Assembly (NCBI GenBank): GCA_023257495.1 | Contig: JALRCC010000079.1 | Span: forward strand, 1 to 18,863 | Source of the DNA: Rugosibacter sp. | GTDB lineage: Bacteria; Pseudomonadota; Gammaproteobacteria; Burkholderiales; Rhodocyclaceae | Reading direction: 5' to 3' | Length of the DNA stretch: 18,863 bases | Shown here: piece by piece, positions 5,596-14,166 of the stretch | How the letters are laid out: every line of letters starts with the position of its first letter | Position numbering within the stretch: the first letter of the stretch is position 1 | Made by a program: the position numbers and the translations under genes | Notes under the pieces: model-generated | What the model was told of the DNA's origin: nothing | The model's database searches: none | Seen by the model: the letters and a program-made list of their open reading frames with translations, nothing else

Positions 5596-6451
5596 GACGC
5601 TCAGAGAGCGCGATGGACATGCTGCTCACAGCAATGATGATGATCCCGAGTATCGCCAACCCATCGGGTAAATGGTCATAAACCAGCCAACCCAGCAAGG
5701 TCGCCCAGATCAATTGGGCATAGGTAAAAGGGGCAAGTGTAGAGGCTTTGGCATGCCGAAAAGCCATGATGAACATCCAATGACCCAGCCCGCCCAGCAC
5801 ACCCAGCGAGAGAATCTGGAAAGTCTGAAACGTGTTCGGGGTTGGTCCACCCCAATAAAACGGCACGGCAATACTCAAACCGATCGAACCCACCAAGGCC
5901 CCGTAAAACAGCATGGTCAATGAATTTTCATAGGGTGATAAACGCCGTGTCTGGATTTGGTATATGGCATACAAGAAAGCCGTGATAACCATCAACAGCA
6001 ACCCCTTGACTGATACGGCACCCCCCGGCCTGGCAATCAACAGGACACCCAAAAAACCGGCAGCAACCGCCAGCCATCGCCCCAGCGTGATTTTTTCAGC
6101 CAGGAACCAGCGAGCCAGCAGCACCACAATCAAGGGGGACAGAAAAATCACCGCCGTGGCTTCAGCCAGAGGCAGCATGCTAAATCCGGCAATGCCAAAA
6201 CAAGACGTTGTCATCAACACCACGCCACGGGCAATTTGCTGCCAGGGATGCTTGGTTGTAATCAGACTGGAACGCATGGTCGGGGCAAGAAAGAGCACCA
6301 TCAGCAAAAGATGAATCCCGTAGCGCGCCCAGACGATCATGGGCAAAGGAAATGTTTGCGTCAAATACTTTGAGGTGGCGTCAAGCGAAGTAAAGAAAAA
6401 TACGGCACCCATCAAGTAAAGTATGCCAAGCAGTGGCTTAGGTTCAGACAT
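5555..6451 (-). CDS. DMT-superfamily (EamA) transporter
   Basis: The 298-residue protein has two EamA repeats and about ten hydrophobic segments, the usual plan of drug/metabolite exporters of the inner membrane. The first repeat contains FFFTSLDATSKYLTQ and LPLAEATAVIFLSPL. The second ends near the C-terminus with YAQLIWATLLGWLVYDHLPD. The C-terminus is a short charged tail. The substrate cannot be read from sequence. The ATG at 6451 is preferred to the TTG at 6460. It overlaps the nnr stop in ATGTCTGA (8 bp), implying translational coupling. The 3' end overlaps the glutamate-synthase-like gene tail to tail. Confidence 0.88.
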   Translation of the reverse strand: MSEPKPLLGILYLMGAVFFFTSLDATSKYLTQTFPLPMIVWARYGIHLLLMVLFLAPTMRSSLITTKHPWQQIARGVVLMTTSCFGIAGFSMLPLAEATAVIFLSPLIVVLLARWFLAEKITLGRWLAVAAGFLGVLLIARPGGAVSVKGLLLMVITAFLYAIYQIQTRRLSPYENSLTMLFYGALVGSIGLSIAVPFYWGGPTPNTFQTFQILSLGVLGGLGHWMFIMAFRHAKASTLAPFTYAQLIWATLLGWLVYDHLPDGLAILGIIIIAVSSMSIALSERLKKTPVPDTDKAY

Positions 6452-7937
6452 GAGTTGCAATCCAGTCGTTGAAAAGGCGGCGTGCCGCAGGAATGATTTC
6501 GCCAGCCGTCAGTCCAATCGGCCCATGCCCGGCTTTTACCAGGTCATCGGCTGCGGCACCATGCAAATACACACCGCACGACAAGGCGCTTGCCGCTGGC
6601 CAACCTTGAGCGAGCAACGCCCCCACCATACCGGCCAGCACGTCACCCGTTCCGCCAGAGGCAAGGCCTGCATTGCCTGTCGGGTTGATGCGCCATTGCC
6701 CAGCGGGATGCGCAATCACGGTGCCGCAGCCTTTGAGCGCAACAGATGCATTGAATCGGCGAGCGATGTCCAGGGCGGCCGCCATCCGGTCCGACTGAAC
6801 GGATTCAATGGTAACGGACAACAAGCGAGCGGCTTCTGCAGGATGCGGCGTGAGCACAGTGGGTGCGGTGCGCTGGGCGACTTGCCTTGCCAGAACGGGG
6901 TGCAGCGCCAACAGATTCAACGCATCAGCATCCAGCAGCAGTGAAAAGTCGGCGCTGAGGATACGGCGCAAAATCTCTAGCGCTGCGTCGGAAATACCCA
7001 AACCGGGGCCAATGACCGCTGCGCTCGCCTGTGCTAACGCATCATTTACCGAACGCAGCATGAGTTCCGGTTGCACCGGATCGACGGGCAATACTTCCAG
7101 CAGTCCGACAAATACGCGTCCTGCGCCCAGATGTAACGCCGCCCGCCCTGCCAGTAATGCCGCACCACTCATGCCATGCGCTCCGCCGATCACAGCAAGC
7201 GAGCCAAACCGGCCCTTGTGTGTATTGCGTTGTCGAGGCTGCAAATACTCGCGAAAATCGTCAATGGCGAGTAACCCGCCCGAGGCGTTGATGGTATTTT
7301 CCAAACCCAGCGCGTCAATACTGACCTGGCCGCAATAGTCGGGTCCATCGAGCGTAAATAATCCTGGCTTACCCGCAATAAAACTGATCGTATGCGTTGC
7401 GCGCACGGCACAGCCGGCATTCTGGTCGCTACCAATCACGCGGCCCGTGTCCGCATCCAGCCCGCTCGGAATATCCAGCGCCAGCACTGGGCCGGCAAAC
7501 TGGTTAATGCGTTCGATCAAGGCTGCATAGGCACCAACAATCGGACGCGCCCCGGGACGTGCCAAGCCAATACCGAACAAGCCATCCACCACCAAGCCAT
7601 AATTGCCCGCAGGCACGGTGGTTGAAAACTCGGCGCTGGTGACACGCCACCGGGCGAGCGCCTGCCGGGCATCAGGCGGCAAATGGCTCTCGTCACCCAA
7701 AAATATCACTTGTACCGAAATTTTATTTTCATGCAGCACCCGCGCCAGCACAAATGCATCGCCCCCGTTATTTCCCGGCCCTGCAAAAATCAGCACCGGG
7801 GCACGGCTGGCACCCAGCAGGCGCATGGCAATGACGGCCGCAGCACGCCCTGCCCGCTCCATCAGCGGAGGCTCTTCATGCATAGAAGAAGTTTCAACAA
7901 CGCGGAGCTCGGCAGCACGCAATAAAGGCAAGTTCAT
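6444..7937 (-). CDS. nnr: Bifunctional NAD(P)H-hydrate epimerase / ADP-dependent dehydratase
   Basis: Nnr repairs hydrated NADH and NADPH. The N-terminal YjeF_N half epimerises the R and S forms, and the C-terminal carbohydrate-kinase-like half removes the water using ADP. The 497-residue protein shows PGNNGGDAFVLARVL and LDIPSGLDADTG in the first domain. In the second it shows GAHGMSGAALLAGRAAL, GPGLG, LDADALNLL, LTPHPAEAARLL and GTGDVLAGMVGALL (from residue 429, with the catalytic Asp at 432). The start at ATG 7937 matches the family N-terminus (MNLPLLRAAELRVVE). An upstream TTG at 7997 would add 20 unrelated residues. It is the first gene of a two-gene unit and is divergent from folD. Confidence 0.95.
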   Translation of the reverse strand: MNLPLLRAAELRVVETSSMHEEPPLMERAGRAAAVIAMRLLGASRAPVLIFAGPGNNGGDAFVLARVLHENKISVQVIFLGDESHLPPDARQALARWRVTSAEFSTTVPAGNYGLVVDGLFGIGLARPGARPIVGAYAALIERINQFAGPVLALDIPSGLDADTGRVIGSDQNAGCAVRATHTISFIAGKPGLFTLDGPDYCGQVSIDALGLENTINASGGLLAIDDFREYLQPRQRNTHKGRFGSLAVIGGAHGMSGAALLAGRAALHLGAGRVFVGLLEVLPVDPVQPELMLRSVNDALAQASAAVIGPGLGISDAALEILRRILSADFSLLLDADALNLLALHPVLARQVAQRTAPTVLTPHPAEAARLLSVTIESVQSDRMAAALDIARRFNASVALKGCGTVIAHPAGQWRINPTGNAGLASGGTGDVLAGMVGALLAQGWPAASALSCGVYLHGAAADDLVKAGHGPIGLTAGEIIPAARRLFNDWIATHV

Positions 7938-8000
7938 GCCGAATTGTAACCGGCCAGGACCAACGGTAAAGAGACGAATAGCGTGCACGCAGATCAAAGC

Positions 8001-8029
8001 TGGACGCTCACTGCACGATCAAGGATAAT
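8001..8029 (+). promoter_or_regulatory. Candidate folD promoter
   Basis: TGGACG (8001-8006) and GATAAT (8024-8029) with a 17-bp spacer form a reasonable sigma-70 promoter in the nnr-folD divergent gap. Transcription would start near 8036, giving a leader of about 57 nt. The strong SD AAGGAGA (8078-8084) lies 8 nt before the folD ATG. Confidence 0.4.
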
Positions 8030-8092
8030 TCGCTTTTTTATTCGCCATCCAGATTTCCGGGTACGCAGGAATACGCGAAGGAGAGACAATCA

Positions 8093-8944
8093 ATGACAGC
8101 CCGCCTCATCGATGGCAACGCCTTGGCCGCTACCATGCGCAGTGAATTAGCCACTCGTGCACATGCACTCAAGGCGCGTGGCACCACCCCTGCCCTGGCA
8201 GTGATTCTGGTTGGCGATGATGCCGCCTCGGCTGTGTATGTGCGCAACAAAATCGCTGCATGCGAAAAAGCCGGTATCCGCTCCTTGCATTTCAGCTTTG
8301 CCAGCGATGTCGATCCAGCCATCGTGCTGGCCAAAATTGACGCATTGAATCGTGATGCTGAGGTGCATGGCATTCTGGTTCAGCTGCCACTGCCCAAACA
8401 TTTCGATACGGATGCGGTGCTGGAAGCCATCGCCGTTGAAAAAGATGTCGATGGTTTTCACGCGCAGAATATCGGCGCACTCGCCCAAGGCAAACCGCGC
8501 TTCATTCCCTGCACGCCCTATGGTGTGATGAAAATGCTGGCTTCCATCAATACGCCGCTGGCAGGCGCAGAAGCTGTCATTGTCGGGCGCAGCAACATTG
8601 TTGGCAAACCCATGGCGCTGCTGTTATTGGCTCAAGGCTGTACAGTCACCATCTGCCACTCGCAAACACGCGATCTGGCCTTGCATACACGCCGCGCAGA
8701 CATTCTGATCGCAGCAGTTGGCCGCCCGAAAATGATGACGGGCGAAATGATCAAACCGGGTGCCATCGTGATTGATGTTGGCATCAATCGCCTGCCTGAT
8801 GGCAAGCTGTGTGGCGATATCGATTTTGCCAGTGCCCGTGAAGTCTGCGCTGCAATCACCCCTGTGCCGGGTGGTGTGGGCCCCATGACCATCACCATGC
8901 TGCTCACCAATACGCTAGAGGCCGCAGAACGTTCGGCCTTGTAA
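8093..8944 (+). CDS. folD: Bifunctional methylenetetrahydrofolate dehydrogenase / cyclohydrolase
   Basis: FolD interconverts 5,10-methylene-THF and 10-formyl-THF, with NADP-dependent oxidation followed by hydrolysis. It supplies one-carbon units for purines and formylmethionine. The 283-residue length is typical. The catalytic Tyr49 and Lys53 sit in [33 protein letters not shown] and the nucleotide-binding [17 protein letters not shown] follow, and [19 protein letters not shown] closes the domain. The start is fixed by the SD AAGGAGA. The gene faces hemF in the same direction with a 125-bp gap. Confidence 0.98.
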   Translation: MTARLIDGNALAATMRSELATRAHALKARGTTPALAVILVGDDAASAVYVRNKIAACEKAGIRSLHFSFASDVDPAIVLAKIDALNRDAEVHGILVQLPLPKHFDTDAVLEAIAVEKDVDGFHAQNIGALAQGKPRFIPCTPYGVMKMLASINTPLAGAEAVIVGRSNIVGKPMALLLLAQGCTVTICHSQTRDLALHTRRADILIAAVGRPKMMTGEMIKPGAIVIDVGINRLPDGKLCGDIDFASAREVCAAITPVPGGVGPMTITMLLTNTLEAAERSAL

Positions 8945-9007
8945 TTCCACACATTGAATGCCCTAAAAAAACACGTGAGCAATCCACAGCCCTGCGCTGG
9001 CATTCTC

Positions 9008-9036
9008 ATGAAATCAAATGCGAGCTGGCCTATCAT
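9008..9036 (+). promoter_or_regulatory. Weak candidate hemF promoter
   Basis: ATGAAA (9008-9013) and TATCAT (9031-9036) are separated by 17 bp in the folD-hemF gap. The match is moderate. hemF could equally be read from folD, because no terminator is visible between them. Confidence 0.25.
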
Positions 9037-9069
9037 GCAAGCTGCAGCAAAAACCACTCTACCCAAACC

Positions 9070-9990
9070 ATGATGGATACCTCCGCCGTTCGCTACTATC
9101 TTCTCGGTCTGCAAGCGCAGATTGTCAGTCAGCTCGAAGCCGTTGATGGGCAACCGTTTCGTCGCGACGAATGGCAGCGTGCGGAAGGCGGCGGCGGCAT
9201 TTCACGCTTGATTGAAGAAGGTGATTTTTTTGAACGCGGCGGCGTTAATTTTTCCCATGTCAAAGGCGAGGCCATGCCCGCTTCAGCGACCGCCCATCGT
9301 CCGGAATTGGCCAACCGCCGCTGGCAAGCCATGGGCGTCTCGCTGGTGCTGCATCCGCACAATCCCTACTGCCCCACCGTGCACATGAATGTGCGCTTTT
9401 TCGTCGCCGAAAAAGAAGGTTGCGAACCTGTCTGGTGGTTTGGTGGCGGCATGGACTTGACCCCGTATTACGGCTATGCAGAAGATGCCATCACATTTCA
9501 TCAAGCCTGCTTTGATGCGCTGGCCCCTTTTGGTGAAGACGTTTATCCCCAATACAAGGCCTGGTGTGATCGTTATTTCTTTCTCAAGCACCGCAATGAA
9601 GCGCGTGGTGTCGGCGGCATCTTTTTCGATGACTTGAATGAAGGCGGCTTTGCGCGTTGCTTTGATCTGACGCAGCGTGTGGGCAACCAGTTCCTGGCTG
9701 CTTACTTGCCGATCATAGAACGCCGTCGCAGGCTCTCTTATGGCGATCGCGAGCGGGATTTTCAAGCCTATCGACGCGGACGTTATGTCGAGTTCAATCT
9801 CGTCTGGGATCGTGGCACGCTATTTGGTTTGCAATCAGGCGGACGTACAGAATCCATTTTGATGTCACTACCACCGCTAGTGAAATGGCGCTACGACTGG
9901 CAGCCCGAAGCCGGCAGCGCAGAAGAAAAACTCATGACGGATTTTTTACCAGCGCGCGACTGGCTAGGCAGCGGCCCGATAGTGGCGTAG
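9070..9990 (+). CDS. hemF: Oxygen-dependent coproporphyrinogen III oxidase
   Basis: HemF decarboxylates two propionates of coproporphyrinogen III with O2 to give protoporphyrinogen IX, so the host can make heme aerobically. The 306-residue protein aligns closely with E. coli HemF throughout: [85 protein letters not shown], and [20 protein letters not shown] near the C-terminus. ATG codons at 9070 and 9073 are both possible. No SD is visible before either. The last 27 bp overlap the 3' end of hemY on the other strand, bringing two parts of the heme pathway end to end. Confidence 0.98.
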   Translation: MMDTSAVRYYLLGLQAQIVSQLEAVDGQPFRRDEWQRAEGGGGISRLIEEGDFFERGGVNFSHVKGEAMPASATAHRPELANRRWQAMGVSLVLHPHNPYCPTVHMNVRFFVAEKEGCEPVWWFGGGMDLTPYYGYAEDAITFHQACFDALAPFGEDVYPQYKAWCDRYFFLKHRNEARGVGGIFFDDLNEGGFARCFDLTQRVGNQFLAAYLPIIERRRRLSYGDRERDFQAYRRGRYVEFNLVWDRGTLFGLQSGGRTESILMSLPPLVKWRYDWQPEAGSAEEKLMTDFLPARDWLGSGPIVA

Positions 9991-11127
9991 TGCCAGCGCC
10001 GAGTTTTCCAGTTGATCAAATAATTTTGCCAGCTCGACATGCACCGCACGTTGCGGCGTAATGTTGAGCGAGGCCTCAAGGTAACTTTGCGCCTTGCCCC
10101 ACAATTTTTGCCGGCGACATAAGCGCCCCAGCGTGAGCAACAAGGCACTGTCGCGCGGATGCTGCACAAGCCATTTTTCTGCCTGGGCGATACGCCCTAT
10201 CAGATCACCGTCGTTGCATTGCGCATAAGCCAGCACCAGATCGCTTTCCCAATGTTTTTGCAATGCTTGCTCAATCAGTTGTTGCGCCTCAACGCTTGCA
10301 TTGACGGCAATCAACGCTTGCGCTACTTCACGCGCCAACAAAGGTTCTTCGCGATCACGCGCATCCAGCGAATGCCAGTAGCGCAATAACCCTTCTTTAT
10401 TGCCTTGCAGATCACGTAGTGATTCACGCAGCACACTGCTGCGCAATGGCAACGCCTGTTCAGGCGTCAGTGCCTTGTGTTTTTCCAACTGACGTACCAG
10501 TTTGGCAACCTCACCCCAGTTCCCCAATCCGCGTTCAGCACGCAGTGCCAAACGTAACGCGGCAATGTGACGTCCACCATTCAAAGCCAGCAACTGCAGG
10601 GTGTCACGTGCCTCTGCAAAACGGCGCGCTTCCAGAGCAAACTCCGCTTCAGCCATGAGTCGTGCAGCCCTGAAGCCCTGATCATCCGCCGCGCGCACCC
10701 GATCAGCCCATAAGGTTTCGCGTTCAGCATCACGCAGATTATGTGCCGCCCGCCAAGCAAGCAAGGCAGCAGCACCAGGGACGGGGTGATTCGCCCAGGC
10801 TTTTTCTGCATTACGCAGCGCGTGACCAAACCGACCCTCCTGCAACAAACGCGCCGCTTCAAAATGGGCAGCAGTCGCTTTATGTAGCCGCTGGCGTTGC
10901 CGGAATGCCGCAACAGCCCGGGGTAACGCCAAGGTGTGACTGACCAGGCGAACTACCCAGTACAAAAGAATGAACCCCACAACCGCTAGCAGCAGGAAAA
11001 AATTCAACGAGACTTCTACGCGCCAGGGAGGTATCACCAGCAACACATACCCTGCATTGTAGTTTGCCGCCACAGCCAACCCCACCGCTAATGCGGCAAG
11101 CGTCAATAGCCAGAATAGAGCACGCAT
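9964..11127 (-). CDS. hemY: HemY inner-membrane TPR protein
   Basis: This is the HemY of proteobacterial hem operons, not the protoporphyrinogen oxidase that shares the name in Bacillus. The 387-residue protein begins with two membrane segments (about 3-21 and 42-62), followed by a HemY_N region and tetratricopeptide-like helical repeats to the C-terminus, for example [20 protein letters not shown] and [15 protein letters not shown]. Family knowledge links it to coordination of late heme synthesis at the membrane; its molecular role is unsettled. It is the last gene of hemCDXY and starts 4 bp after hemX ends. The C-terminus overlaps hemF tail to tail. Confidence 0.92.
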   Translation of the reverse strand: MRALFWLLTLAALAVGLAVAANYNAGYVLLVIPPWRVEVSLNFFLLLAVVGFILLYWVVRLVSHTLALPRAVAAFRQRQRLHKATAAHFEAARLLQEGRFGHALRNAEKAWANHPVPGAAALLAWRAAHNLRDAERETLWADRVRAADDQGFRAARLMAEAEFALEARRFAEARDTLQLLALNGGRHIAALRLALRAERGLGNWGEVAKLVRQLEKHKALTPEQALPLRSSVLRESLRDLQGNKEGLLRYWHSLDARDREEPLLAREVAQALIAVNASVEAQQLIEQALQKHWESDLVLAYAQCNDGDLIGRIAQAEKWLVQHPRDSALLLTLGRLCRRQKLWGKAQSYLEASLNITPQRAVHVELAKLFDQLENSALALRHYRAAA

Positions 11128-11131
11128 GACG

Positions 11132-12199
11132 CTATCTGCTCACACCGCGATCGCGGGAAAGTTTGAGATCACGCACGGCGGCCAATGTTTCACTCAACGA
11201 TGGCAGATTAAGACCTACATCCGTAGCCGCCAGGATATTGAGTGTCTTCCGCGCAGTAACGACCGAAGGCGCGCGCACATCAAAATAGCGAGTCAAAAAG
11301 ACTTGCGTCTGAATAATTTCATCGCGAAAGGTTTTACCATCACGTTGCAACAGCGCCAAACGCGCATTGAGCATGCGCAACTTGAGATTTTCGCGCAAGA
11401 AGAAACTTTGGCTAGGCGAGAGCAACACTGGGTCATGCGGCTCAATACGCTCAATACGCAACAGCTGATACAGATCATGCCAGATATCGGCAACCAAAGC
11501 CTGCCAGTAACTGCGATCAATGAACGATGCTGGCGCAGCAACCGGTGTGGATACCGCAGGCATATTTTTGGGCCGTTGTTCAAATGCCAGCGGCAATGCA
11601 TCCACCATATTAACGACACTTTCAATTTTCAGCGACAGGCCGGTGAGGTCAGCACCCGGTGTTGCTTTCAAGCGCGCAATGTCACGTGCAAGCAAACGCC
11701 GTAAAGATATAAATTGCGGCTGAAGCTCCTTGGCCAGGCGCGCATCGGCATTTTCCAGGGAAATGAGTGCGGTTTCGACATTTCCCGCAAATTGCAACTG
11801 TTGCATGGCCAGGACAATGGCTTGTTCAACCTCGGCCAATAAACGCTGATCGCGACTGCTCGCCATTTCCTGGTACATGGATTGCAGCGCTACCGACTGA
11901 CTCTGTATCTCGGCCAGCCGTTCTTCCAGCAGAGTCACTTTAGCTTGCACCGTGAGCGCAGTATCCTGCGTTTGCTTGGCCAAAAAACGCGTCTCTTTGG
12001 CGGCTTGGTCATTGTCTGCCAACCGATGGGCAAGCTCTTGCTGCATGGCCGAGATTTGCTTGCGGCTATCAACCCATTGGACCAGTATCAGCGCCAATAA
12101 AATCAAGAGGACCCAGACCAGCGGTCGAGACCACAACCGTCTCCTGCTTGGCAGAACAGGCAGTGTGCCGGTCAATAAAACGTTATTTTCGTGTTCCAT
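11132..12199 (-). CDS. hemX: HemX membrane protein (uroporphyrinogen-III C-methyltransferase-like family)
   Basis: The 355-residue HemX has a cytoplasmic N-terminal tail with many basic residues (PSRRRLWSRP), one membrane segment at about 26-42, and then a coiled-coil stretch (about 47-120, KQISAMQQELAHRLADND...). A helical periplasmic domain follows, containing YWQALVADIWHDLYQLLRI and LSPSQSFFLRENLKLRML. Despite the database name there is no methyltransferase domain. HemX is usually regarded as a scaffold or regulator of tetrapyrrole enzymes, which is not proven. The start at 12199 overlaps the hemD stop by 17 bp. Confidence 0.92.
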   Translation of the reverse strand: MEHENNVLLTGTLPVLPSRRRLWSRPLVWVLLILLALILVQWVDSRKQISAMQQELAHRLADNDQAAKETRFLAKQTQDTALTVQAKVTLLEERLAEIQSQSVALQSMYQEMASSRDQRLLAEVEQAIVLAMQQLQFAGNVETALISLENADARLAKELQPQFISLRRLLARDIARLKATPGADLTGLSLKIESVVNMVDALPLAFEQRPKNMPAVSTPVAAPASFIDRSYWQALVADIWHDLYQLLRIERIEPHDPVLLSPSQSFFLRENLKLRMLNARLALLQRDGKTFRDEIIQTQVFLTRYFDVRAPSVVTARKTLNILAATDVGLNLPSLSETLAAVRDLKLSRDRGVSR

Positions 12200-12959
12200 A
12201 ATGTGCGTAGTATTGCATGAGTTCCGCCATCAAACCATCATCCCCTGGTGCTGTCGGAATCACCTGTTGCAAACCCAGCGCGCTGGCTTGCGTGGCGATG
12301 CGTTGATGGGTGACAAACACAGGCGTCTTTTTCAACCAGGCCTGCCCCAAATGACCAATCATCGTAAAAAAACAGCGCAAGCCTTCGCTGCTGGTCAGCG
12401 TCACCGCATCCAGAGTACCTGCTTCCCACCGCTTTAATAATGGGCCCGGGTCGGCCTTTGAAGCCAGGCGACGGTAACACGCCACATGATGCACTTCTGC
12501 GCCACGCGCCATGAGGGTTTCGCCAAGCAGCTCGCGCCCTGTTTCTCCGCGAAAAATAATGATGCGCTTGCCTGTTACGGCCATGAGCTCAGGCAATTCG
12601 AGCAGGGCTTCTGAATCAAACCGCAAAGGAGGTGATATCACGTGGGTGACACCCCGGCGCACCAATGCCTGCTCGCTCATTTTTCCTAGCGCCAAGGCAG
12701 GGACATGGGCAGGCCAGGCACGTCGCGGCAAAATGATATCCAGTGCCTTCTCAATGGCATTTGGGCTGACAAACACCGCCAGATCATAAGTATCCAGCGC
12801 AATGGCGGCTTCCAGAACCGGCGTAATGTCCGCACAATCATGGATAGTCAATACTGGAAAAAATATCGGGTGCATGCCTTGCTCCACGAGCAAGGTCGCC
12901 AGATGCTCTGCCTGCCCGGTCGGACGAGTAATAACCACATGCTGCCCGCTAGGAGTCAT
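12183..12959 (-). CDS. hemD: Uroporphyrinogen-III synthase
   Basis: HemD closes hydroxymethylbilane to uroporphyrinogen III with inversion of ring D. The 258-residue protein starts MTPSGQHVVITRP, the usual family opening. It contains DLAVFVSPNAIEKAL, GKRIIIFRGETGRELL, ACYRR, DAVTLTSSEGLRCFF, and a C-terminal end with VTHQRIATQA and PGDDGLMAEL. The ATG at 12959 is chosen because it gives the family N-terminus and lies 16 bp after the hemC stop. The longer frame from 13070 would overlap hemC by nearly 100 bp with unrelated residues. It is second in the hemCDXY operon. Confidence 0.95.
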   Translation of the reverse strand: MTPSGQHVVITRPTGQAEHLATLLVEQGMHPIFFPVLTIHDCADITPVLEAAIALDTYDLAVFVSPNAIEKALDIILPRRAWPAHVPALALGKMSEQALVRRGVTHVISPPLRFDSEALLELPELMAVTGKRIIIFRGETGRELLGETLMARGAEVHHVACYRRLASKADPGPLLKRWEAGTLDAVTLTSSEGLRCFFTMIGHLGQAWLKKTPVFVTHQRIATQASALGLQQVIPTAPGDDGLMAELMQYYAHYGTRK

Positions 12960-12975
12960 AGTTGCCCATCGAACG

Positions 12976-13953
12976 TCAAGCGAGGTTTGCAAGAATGGAT
13001 GCAGCCCCTGTCGCGAGCAAAGTATCAGCCACCTTTTCTCCCAGGGCTTCCGGGTGAGCCATTGAGCCACTCAATTCGGCATGGGCCATGCGCGTGCCAT
13101 CGGGTGTGGCGACAAAGCCGCGCAGCCAAATCGCATCGTCACGCAGTGTTGCGTAAGCCCCCAGCGGTACTTCACAACTGCCGCCCAAGGCGCGCGCCAT
13201 GGCGCGTTCGGCACGCACACAGGCGGCTGTCGCAGGATCATGCAGCGGTGCCATCCAGGCAGCAATCTCGGGGCGACTCGCCAGCGCCTCAATCCCCAGC
13301 GCACCCTGCCCTGGTGCAGGTAGAGAATCTTCTGCCGACAACACCCGGCGAATGCGCTCGCCCAGGCCCAGCCGCTTCAATCCTGCGGCAGCCAGAATAA
13401 TGGCGTCAAACTGGCCTTCGTCCAGCTTTCTTAACCGTGTATCAAGATTGCCGCGCAAGGGCGAAATAGCCAGATAAGGGAAGCGGGCATGGAGTTGCGA
13501 TTCGCGACGCAAACTGGAAGTACCCACCACCGCACCTGGCGGCAACTCGTCGAGACTGGCATATTTATTGGAAACAAACGCGTCCTCCGGCGCTTCACGC
13601 GGACCAATGGCAGCCAGGGTAAACGCCGCTTCCATTTGCATGGGCACATCTTTCATCGAATGCACGGCAATATCGGCCACACCTTCGAGTAACGCCATCT
13701 CCAGCTCTTTGACAAACAATCCTTTACCACCAACTTTAGCCAGAGGACGATCCAGTATTTGATCACCACGCGTTGTCATGCCCAGCAAATCCACCTTGCA
13801 GGCGGGGTACCATTGCTGCAACTGGCTGCGAACATGCTCAGCCTGCCAGAGTGCAAGACGAGATTCGCGGGTCGCAATGATCAGACGCGATGGTGACAGC
13901 GGTGGCAAGGGTGACGATAGTGACGAAGGCGGTAGTGTGGATAGAGAAGTCAT
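12976..13953 (-). CDS. hemC: Hydroxymethylbilane synthase (porphobilinogen deaminase)
   Basis: HemC joins four porphobilinogens into hydroxymethylbilane on a dipyrromethane cofactor. The 325-residue protein shows [63 protein letters not shown] and [22 protein letters not shown] carries the cofactor-binding cysteine (about residue 260). The first 22 residues are a Ser/Pro/Leu-rich extension before the conserved core. The ATG at 13953 is used; a GTG lies one codon upstream. No SD is visible, and the best promoter lies only about 8 nt away. First gene of the operon. Confidence 0.96.
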   Translation of the reverse strand: MTSLSTLPPSSLSSPLPPLSPSRLIIATRESRLALWQAEHVRSQLQQWYPACKVDLLGMTTRGDQILDRPLAKVGGKGLFVKELEMALLEGVADIAVHSMKDVPMQMEAAFTLAAIGPREAPEDAFVSNKYASLDELPPGAVVGTSSLRRESQLHARFPYLAISPLRGNLDTRLRKLDEGQFDAIILAAAGLKRLGLGERIRRVLSAEDSLPAPGQGALGIEALASRPEIAAWMAPLHDPATAACVRAERAMARALGGSCEVPLGAYATLRDDAIWLRGFVATPDGTRMAHAELSGSMAHPEALGEKVADTLLATGAASILANLA

Positions 13954-13967
13954 CACAAGGGCAAGGG

Positions 13968-13996
13968 GATATGGTCAAGGATCTAGCGTGTGTCAA
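13968..13996 (-). promoter_or_regulatory. Candidate hemCDXY promoter
   Basis: On the minus strand a perfect TTGACA (complement of 13991-13996) is followed after 17 bp by CATATC (complement of 13968-13973), a weak -10. Transcription would start near 13961, about 8 nt before the hemC ATG, giving an almost leaderless message. Confidence 0.4.
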
Positions 13997-14166
13997 AAAT
14001 TCGGGGCCATGTTGGCGTCCGAAGAACAGAAAACCATCAGCCTATGAGTTTATCATTGCAGCGTGATTGTCCGCTTTAAGGGCTATGCCGCCGTATCACC
14101 AACGCCGAGTTTTCATTCGCTGCCATCCCCAACCAATCGACTGCACAATTGAATATCTACAAACCC

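Noticed and set aside
7993..8022. Possible minus-strand promoter for nnr (TTGATC, 18 bp, TTTGAT)
   Set aside because: Both boxes match only four of six positions and the spacing is not optimal, so it is not strong enough to annotate.
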